A DNA stretch of 64,000 bases. Source: Rariglobus sp. (lineage in GTDB: Bacteria; Verrucomicrobiota; Verrucomicrobiia; Opitutales; Opitutaceae). The position numbers were made by a program, and so were the translations under genes. Shown here piece after piece: positions 59,051 to 64,000 of the stretch (within the stretch, counting starts at the first letter, position 1; the number at the start of each line of letters is the position of its first letter). Under the pieces are notes generated by a model. The model saw only the letters and a program-made list of their open reading frames with translations. It was not told the origin of the DNA and made no database searches. The stretch is taken from contig JAQSWS010000030.1 of NCBI GenBank assembly GCA_029266495.1, positions 56,041 through 120,040 of the forward strand, written 5' to 3'.

Positions 59051-60190
59051 TCAGCGGCCAGTTTCCCGCGGCGCGCTACTTTGGCCTAGGTAACCGTAAA
59101 TCGCCCGGCCGAGATCCGTGCCGAACGCGCGCGCGGTGTTCGCATTGACCTCGATCCCTTCGGCATTCGCATACGGAAGTTCAACCGTGGTGGATACGCG
59201 AATGCCGGGCACCGTGCACAACCAGTGGGAAAAGCACCGCCCTTTTTGATAGCTGCTCGCGACGTTCCAACTCGTTCCATACGGCAGATTGTTGGACGCA
59301 TGAAAGGGGAGCGGGCCTTGTTTCGTTTTTTCCAGGATACCCGAAAGCGTTTGTTGCTCCGTCCACTTTTCCTCGGAGGGCTGGCCGACAAAATAAATGC
59401 ACTCGTTGATGACTCCGGAAATCCAAGGGCAATGCAGATCAATCCCCACGGACAGGAGGCCGTTTGACCATCTGGAAATTTTGGACCTGAGCGCCAGCGT
59501 TTCCGGATAAATGCCGTGGTCGTCGTAGTCGCGGTTGTGATCCCTTGGCCTGCGATTTTTCCCTTGGTCGCCCTCTTCCACGCCGTCTTTGTCCATGAAG
59601 GGAATGGCGAGCAGCTCGACGTGGGCCCGCATCCAGGCCGCGCCGGGTTCATCGCCGAGCATGTAGTCGATCAGCCCTTCGAGCGCGAAGCTTTGGAGTG
59701 TTTCGCAGCAATGGTGACGGGCGGTGATCAGGACCCGGTGTTGAGGCACCGCATCAAGACACCCGCACGTGAGCGTTTCGACCGGCCTGCCTTTCCGTGA
59801 GGTGCAAAGGATCCCGCTGCGAAGATGTGGGTTGTTCGCGTGGCCTGACAGGAAACGCGTCCATTCCGCCATCGTGTAGGGAATCGTCATGCAGAACGAA
59901 ACCGCCTCGGTGTTGTTGGGGAATGTGTAGGAAAACCGGTGTCCCGGTCCTGTGCCCAGCCAGCTCCACGTGAGGCCACCGTCCGTGCTCACCGCAGGCC
60001 CGCGCGCGCCGATCACCGGATCCTGGGTGAACTCGAAATGAACGGTTCGATCGCTGGCCCCCGAGACGCGGAAGTGCCAATAAAACCAAGCGCCCTCGGT
60101 ATCACGAAGGTCCGGGCGCAATCGGACCGTGTCGCCGTCGATCTGCTCAACGGCAATGTTTCCGCCAGGGAAATCACAGGTGATAGTCAT
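59051..60190 (-). CDS. M14-type cytosolic carboxypeptidase (CCP-like)
   Basis: 379 residues without signal peptide. The N-terminal beta domain has WFYWHFRVSGASDRTVHFEF and TIPYTMAEWTRFL, as in cytosolic carboxypeptidases. The zinc site is VLITARHHCCETLQSFALEGLIDYML, with HxxE where the family has HPGE, and the third ligand is the His in GIDLHCPWISG. In eukaryotes these remove polyglutamate from tubulin; in bacteria the substrate is unknown. The single gene stands between two copies of the repeat family. Confidence 0.88.
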   Translation of the reverse strand: MTITCDFPGGNIAVEQIDGDTVRLRPDLRDTEGAWFYWHFRVSGASDRTVHFEFTQDPVIGARGPAVSTDGGLTWSWLGTGPGHRFSYTFPNNTEAVSFCMTIPYTMAEWTRFLSGHANNPHLRSGILCTSRKGRPVETLTCGCLDAVPQHRVLITARHHCCETLQSFALEGLIDYMLGDEPGAAWMRAHVELLAIPFMDKDGVEEGDQGKNRRPRDHNRDYDDHGIYPETLALRSKISRWSNGLLSVGIDLHCPWISGVINECIYFVGQPSEEKWTEQQTLSGILEKTKQGPLPFHASNNLPYGTSWNVASSYQKGRCFSHWLCTVPGIRVSTTVELPYANAEGIEVNANTARAFGTDLGRAIYGYLGQSSAPRETGR

Positions 60191-60225
60191 GGGGTGGGGG
60201 AACTAAAGTGATCTGTGATGTGGGG

Positions 60226-60250
60226 GCGAGCCAATGGGTTCGGGTCCGCT
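60226..60250 (+). repeat. GTCGAGCC repeat family, copy E
   Basis: GGCGAGCCAATGGGTTCGGGTCCGC; a diverged copy upstream of the M14 gene start. Confidence 0.5.
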
Positions 60251-60319
60251 CCTTGAAATACTCGATGTAGTCGGATCTTCGATGGCGTTGGCGCGAATTA
60301 TCGACTGAGTTCAGCGACC

Positions 60320-61063
60320 ATGAAATCGATCACAGCGATTCTCCCCGCGTTAGCTCTCCTTTTGGCCCAAGCCGTCGCCGCCGACACGAGCGTGCCCATT
60401 CGTCACTCGGTGCGATTCAGTGCGGGCCCAGGGGACGGCACTATCAGTTATCGGCCATTGGATGATGAGATGCCGTTCTTCGGACGGATTACTGAAAAGC
60501 AGATAGACCTGTGGGCGCATATTCAGATGCCGAAACCGCAAAATATGTCGGACGCTGACTGGGGGAAAATGAAGGAGGAAGCGCGTGAGAAAAAGAAGGC
60601 GCTGATTCCCTCCGGCGAGTATGAACTCGCCAAGCAGACCGGTGAATACGTCGGATGGTTCGGCATCGCTCGCGCCAGCAGTTTTGACGAGAAAACGGGT
60701 GGAACGCGCCTCGTGGTGGAGCACAAATATTTTGACCGTCTCACGGATCTACGTCTCCAGATCGTGTCGATCCATGGCGCGGGTGATTTCCAAGCCGTGC
60801 TTCCGGGCAAAGTGAGTGCGCCGGAGATCCCGCGCTTGAGCTTGATCTGTGTTTACGGACTCGTGACGCGCGGTCCCGATGGGCGAACTCAGCTGAAGAC
60901 GGACTACGTTCGCGTGTGGGACTGGGGTCTTTTTTCTTTCATGGATTACGGCTTGGACAAGAGCAGTCCCGAGCGGGTGAAGCTACGGAAGGTGACAGGC
61001 CCGCTCGTTTACAGTCCTGCGGTTGATACAAAGTTCTACGAAGATCGTTTGGGTAAGCGCTGA
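60320..61063 (+). CDS. Secreted hypothetical protein
   Basis: 247 residues with signal peptide (TAILPALALLLAQAVAAD). The mature protein is mixed alpha/beta with EYVGWFGIARASSFDEKTGG, LQIVSIHGAGDFQAVLPGK and VWDWGLFSFMDYG. No family recognised. No catalytic motif stands out. Isolated between repeat copies E and F. Confidence 0.8.
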   Translation: MKSITAILPALALLLAQAVAADTSVPIRHSVRFSAGPGDGTISYRPLDDEMPFFGRITEKQIDLWAHIQMPKPQNMSDADWGKMKEEAREKKKALIPSGEYELAKQTGEYVGWFGIARASSFDEKTGGTRLVVEHKYFDRLTDLRLQIVSIHGAGDFQAVLPGKVSAPEIPRLSLICVYGLVTRGPDGRTQLKTDYVRVWDWGLFSFMDYGLDKSSPERVKLRKVTGPLVYSPAVDTKFYEDRLGKR

Positions 61064-61129
61064 ACCGTGAGGCGGAGGCCCGCCTCCCATGGCGCGGGCG
61101 GTGGCTGGAGAATGCGGCAGGGTGAGGGC

Positions 61130-61175
61130 GTCGAGCCAAAGGGACAGGCTGCTAGATTCACTGGTTTCGCGAAAT
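61130..61175 (+). repeat. GTCGAGCC repeat family, copy F
   Basis: GTCGAGCCAAAGGGACAGG then CTGCTAGATTC; the tail CTAGATTC is shared with copy G rather than CTACTTT. Confidence 0.6.
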
Positions 61176-61214
61176 CGTCTCGCGACCTGCCGAGGCCACG
61201 CTTGATCCTCGCTC

Positions 61215-62417
61215 GTGCTCCGCTCCTTTCACCCACACCGCTTTCTCGTCTGTCTCGCGTTGGGGTTGCTTGGGGTCTCCCTCTGCGCCGCTCCCGAGGC
61301 GGTTCGACTCGGCGTCCTTCAGGCGGCTCCCGATCGCGCCCGTGAACTCAAGCTCGCCGGCATCTCGCAGGCCGTGCTCTCCGTTTCGTGGGATCGGTTC
61401 GAGCCCTCCGCCGGCGTGCCCGACCAAGCCTACATCCGTCAGCTCCGTGCCGACGTGAAGGCGTTTCACGATGCCGGCCTGCAACTCGTGCTGGATCTCG
61501 GCATTCAATATCCGCCCGCCTGGTTGCTCGTGCTCCCCGATGCCCGCTACAAAAACCAATACGCCGACGCCTTCGTCGATCACGCACCCGGCATGAATGT
61601 CGCCAACGCCGTGTTCAACGACGTCGTCCGCGAACACCAGGCCGCCTATATCGCCTCTCTGTTCAGCGAACTCGGCACCGACTGGGCGGGCGTGCGTCTC
61701 GGCGGCGGCTGGTATGGAGAACTCAACTACCCGCCGGCTAAATTCAGGGACCGCACGAACTGCTACTGGGCCTTCGACGCTCTCGCCCAAGGCGAAAGGC
61801 CCGGTCTCCCTGCCGGTATCACGCCGTGTCCCGTGCCCGGATGGAAACCCGGCGAGCCCTCCGCCGGCCAGGACTCCGCTCGCCGCTTCATCGACTGGTA
61901 TCTCGCCAGCCTTCAAAACTACCACGACTGGCAGATCAGCACCGCCCGCCGTCACTACGCCGGGCCGCTGATGATGTTGTATCCCTCGTGGGGCATCCGA
62001 CCCGGTCAGCTCGAGGCCGCCATTGCCGGCGGACTCTCCGGCAACACTGCGCCGGAAAAGAACGGCGAGATTCAACGTGGCTTCGACTTCTCCCGCTTTA
62101 TCGGTGGCCTCCGCGATCCGCACGTCCGGGTTCACTGCACGTGGATCGATTCCAACCCGGAATGGAGTGACGAAAGCAGTCCCGATGAGGCCCGCTGGAG
62201 TCCGGTGCACTATCTTTCCAATCTCGCGCGTCGCCACGTTCCCCCGTTGGCTGTTTCAGCCGAAAACACCGGAGGCGGCGGTCCGCCCGCGCTCAGCCTT
62301 TCCGCAAAACGGGTTCGGGACTTGAATATTCAGATCATGTTTTGGGCCTTCGCCCCCGACCTCTTCGACGGAAAGCCGCCTGATCTCAAAGACCTCGCTC
62401 CCGCATTCTCCCCATAA
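61215..62417 (+). CDS. Secreted TIM-barrel glycoside hydrolase-like protein
   Basis: 400 residues from GTG 61215, with signal peptide (FLVCLALGLLGVSLCAA). The barrel begins LKLAGISQAVLSVSWDRFEPSAG and goes on with FHDAGLQLVLDLGIQYPPAWLL and VRLGGGWYGELNYPP, the beta-4 site where a clan-A (GH42/GH14-like) acid Glu is expected. Family cannot be named with certainty. The stop is followed after 22 bp by the NAGPA-family gene, so both may be co-transcribed. Confidence 0.82.
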   Translation: MLRSFHPHRFLVCLALGLLGVSLCAAPEAVRLGVLQAAPDRARELKLAGISQAVLSVSWDRFEPSAGVPDQAYIRQLRADVKAFHDAGLQLVLDLGIQYPPAWLLVLPDARYKNQYADAFVDHAPGMNVANAVFNDVVREHQAAYIASLFSELGTDWAGVRLGGGWYGELNYPPAKFRDRTNCYWAFDALAQGERPGLPAGITPCPVPGWKPGEPSAGQDSARRFIDWYLASLQNYHDWQISTARRHYAGPLMMLYPSWGIRPGQLEAAIAGGLSGNTAPEKNGEIQRGFDFSRFIGGLRDPHVRVHCTWIDSNPEWSDESSPDEARWSPVHYLSNLARRHVPPLAVSAENTGGGGPPALSLSAKRVRDLNIQIMFWAFAPDLFDGKPPDLKDLAPAFSP

Positions 62418-62439
62418 ACCCGCACCTTTCGCACGAAGC

Positions 62440-63177
62440 ATGAAAACCGCACTGCTTATTCTGTTTCTGGTATTTGGCACCACGGCGTTCGCGGAGGAGA
62501 CTTCCGCCCTTTCGGTGAAGTCGCTGTCGTTTCAGGGCAACCGCCGTGTCGTGCAGGTGTGGCTGACGACGTTCCGTGCGGACCGGTATGCGTTGCGGGT
62601 CATCGACAACACCGCCCCCGGCCAGCCCTACCGCTACGCCGATCTGGCGCTGGCCATGCGCGGTGAAGGATGCGTGGCGGGATGCAATGGCGGGTTTTTT
62701 GAGCGGAGCCCTTTTGTGCCGTCCGGTTACCTGATCAGCGACGGGCGGGCATCGGGCGTGTTCAAGCCGGGGAGCTGGATGAAGGGCCTGCTGGTGGTGA
62801 GACAGGGAGTCCTTTCACTTGAAGCCATCGAGGGATTCAAACCGGGCGATGCGGAGGTCACGCAACTGCTTCAATCCGGCCCGTGGCTGGTGCGTGCCGG
62901 AGCGGCCGAGAAGGATAACAACAACACGTTGCAGGCACCGCGCACGTTTGTGGGCACCGATGGCAGCGGCGTATGGTTTATCGGCGTGACCGACGACTGC
63001 ACGCTGCAGGAGCTTTCGGATTTTCTCGTGAGCGGGAAAATCCGCGACGAGGTGAAGATTCGCGAGGCGTTGAATCTCGATGGTGGCCCTTCGACCGGCC
63101 TCTGGGTGAAAGACGACCGTTTCTACCAACGCGAAAAGTGGACCGTCCAAAACTACCTCGGCGTGGTCGCGCGCTGA
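62440..63177 (+). CDS. Phosphodiester glycosidase (NAGPA-family) secreted protein
   Basis: 245 residues with signal peptide (LLILFLVFGTTAFAEE). Family motifs: CVAGCNGGFFERSPF, LQSGPWLVRAG, RTFVGTDGSGVWFIGVTDD and ALNLDGGPSTGLWV. NAGPA enzymes remove N-acetylglucosamine from phosphodiester; bacterial homologues act on exopolysaccharide or are uncharacterised. Follows the GH-like gene by 22 bp. Confidence 0.9.
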   Translation: MKTALLILFLVFGTTAFAEETSALSVKSLSFQGNRRVVQVWLTTFRADRYALRVIDNTAPGQPYRYADLALAMRGEGCVAGCNGGFFERSPFVPSGYLISDGRASGVFKPGSWMKGLLVVRQGVLSLEAIEGFKPGDAEVTQLLQSGPWLVRAGAAEKDNNNTLQAPRTFVGTDGSGVWFIGVTDDCTLQELSDFLVSGKIRDEVKIREALNLDGGPSTGLWVKDDRFYQREKWTVQNYLGVVAR

Positions 63178-63179
63178 AG

Positions 63180-63232
63180 GTCGAGCCGATGGGTAGGGCC
63201 GCTAGATGCTAGATTCGCTATTCGCGAATCGT
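63180..63232 (+). repeat. GTCGAGCC repeat family, copy G
   Basis: GTCGAGCCGATGGGTAGGGCC then GCTAGATGCTAGATTCGC and a TTCGCGAA palindrome. It begins 3 bp after the NAGPA gene stop. Confidence 0.65.
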
Positions 63233-63244
63233 GAAGCTGCCTGA

Positions 63245-63919
63245 TCAGCCTTGGGCTTCCTCGGCGGCCAGCTTTCTACGGCGCGTTAATTCGGCTTCGG
63301 ACCGGGTCTCGGGATCACGTGATCGTGGCGGGAGCGGGCCGGCCGGGCGGTAGGTGTTGAGCAAGACACCGGTGGATGTGCTGCGCGACTCCACCAAAGT
63401 GAGGCCGCGCGGCGGGAGGCCTTTTTCGAACAGCCGCTGGCCCGTGCCGAGCACCACCGGATAGATCCAGACGCGAAATTCGTCCACCAAGTCTGCGGCG
63501 ATCAGCGTCTGAAGCAGGTTGCCGCTGCCCCAAATGTGCAACTCGGGTCCGTCGGATGCCTTCAGCCGGCGGACCGCGTCAACGGCATCGCCACCGATGC
63601 GGTGCGAGTTCACCCAGTCGAGCTGATCGAGGGTGTGCGTGACGACGTATTTTGCGGCTTTGTTGAACGCCTTGGCGATGGGATTGTCCGCGGCGGCATA
63701 CGGCCAATACGCCGCAAAGATCTCATAGGTCCGGCGCCCGAGGAGCAGGTCGAACTCACCGGCCATGATTTCGCGCAAGGCCTCGCCGCCGGTCTTGTCG
63801 GAGAAGAGCATGATCCAGCCGCCATGCGTGAAGCCGCCTCGTGGGTCCTCGTGCGGCCCGCCGGGCGCCTGCATGATCCCATCGAGCGTGACGTGGGTGA
63901 TGGTGATGATCTTTCTCAT
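63245..63919 (-). CDS. RibD C-terminal domain (dihydrofolate-reductase-fold) protein
   Basis: 224 residues. TITHVTLDGIMQAPGGPHEDPRGGFTHGGW is the RibD_C start, GRRTYEIFAAYWP the second landmark, and ELHIWGSGNLLQTLIAADLVDEFRVWIYPVVLGTGQRLFE the NADPH-binding glycine region. The C-terminal 30 residues are a charged tail. Homologues of YyaP/YwjB type of unknown substrate, not the flavin RibD, since the deaminase half is absent. No gene follows in the last 81 bp of the window. Confidence 0.9.
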   Translation of the reverse strand: MRKIITITHVTLDGIMQAPGGPHEDPRGGFTHGGWIMLFSDKTGGEALREIMAGEFDLLLGRRTYEIFAAYWPYAAADNPIAKAFNKAAKYVVTHTLDQLDWVNSHRIGGDAVDAVRRLKASDGPELHIWGSGNLLQTLIAADLVDEFRVWIYPVVLGTGQRLFEKGLPPRGLTLVESRSTSTGVLLNTYRPAGPLPPRSRDPETRSEAELTRRRKLAAEEAQG

Positions 63920-64000
63920 GGTTTGGTTCTCCGAATTAGGGTGTAAGGAGCCGTAGCGGGTTGTTCAGCTTCGTGGGTTCCTCACCCAAACGACGAATGA

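Noticed and set aside
52192-63245. Integron-type gene cassettes with attC sites
   Set aside because: Single genes with a common intergenic repeat suggested it, but genes point both ways, the repeats lack the GTTRRRY core and inverted-repeat fold of attC, and there is no integrase.
1-64000. CRISPR arrays, rRNA genes, complete IS elements or prophage
   Set aside because: No regular spacer-repeat arrays, no rRNA sequence, no transposase or integrase, and no structural phage genes were seen in either strand.

Overview
GC-rich chromosomal segment, most likely from a Verrucomicrobiota bacterium of the Opitutaceae type. This is inferred from gene content: LL-diaminopimelate aminotransferase (dapL), many plant-polysaccharide enzymes (CE7 esterase, GH140-like hydrolase, rhamnulose-1-phosphate aldolase fusion), short-leader secreted proteins, and abundant small palindromic intergenic repeats. 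There is no rRNA and no CRISPR array. One tRNA-Leu(CAG) is present. No database search was possible, so all family names rest on motifs read in the translations.

Layout. 0-5 kb: C-terminal part of an unknown protein, KDPG aldolase, a medium-chain dehydrogenase divergent from an AraC regulator, a CE7 acetyl esterase, tRNA-Leu and a LysR DNA-binding domain without its sensor domain. 5-13.6 kb: hrpA helicase, an unknown protein, a CaCA exchanger with an overlapping ABC ATPase, a secreted EEP nuclease/phosphatase and an ArsC-like protein. 13.7-17 kb: secretin-like secreted protein, ECF sigma factor overlapping a membrane anti-sigma-like gene, and a DUF4097-type protein. 17-25.7 kb: M32 carboxypeptidase, tatD, HPr, kdsB, a PAS hybrid kinase, an EEP membrane protein and a damaged carA. 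26-31 kb: lysine 2,3-aminomutase, SIMPL protein, glycine-zipper protein, and a pRiA4b ORF-3-like gene coupled to a DNA/RNA endonuclease. 30.9-36.8 kb: beta-barrel and FecR proteins divergent from a CHASE2 nucleotide cyclase coupled to a second FecR-like protein. 36.8-44.3 kb: GH140-like hydrolase, B12-type radical SAM, MarR with a membrane partner and clear operators, dapL, and the panC-nadB pair.

44.4-51.7 kb: class II aldolase and a broken rhamnulose-1-phosphate aldolase/dehydrogenase fusion, then a low-GC island. The island holds one 899-residue membrane-anchored KAP-type P-loop NTPase bracketed by ~62-bp direct repeats that contain a terminator. Next to it lie a low-GC membrane protein gene and an MFS transporter remnant. 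This island is the best candidate for an undescribed (possibly anti-phage) system. 51.7-64 kb is an accessory zone: DUF1877, SGNH hydrolase, a small-protein envelope-stress cluster with its two-component system, a frameshifted beta-lactamase-fold gene, M14 carboxypeptidase, secreted glycosidase-like proteins, a NAGPA-family protein and a RibD-C reductase. Most of the isolated single genes there are followed by copies of an intergenic repeat family with the core GTCGAGCC(G/A)ATGGG.

The strongest observations are: three copies of a 21-27-bp palindrome (one in frame inside the M32 peptidase), the GTCGAGCC repeat family, the direct repeats around the KAP gene, and three genes (carA, the rhaD fusion, the beta-lactamase-like gene) whose frames are interrupted. 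Two of those three also lack an internal conserved block of some 40-60 codons. Whether these are true pseudogenes or assembly errors needs reads.
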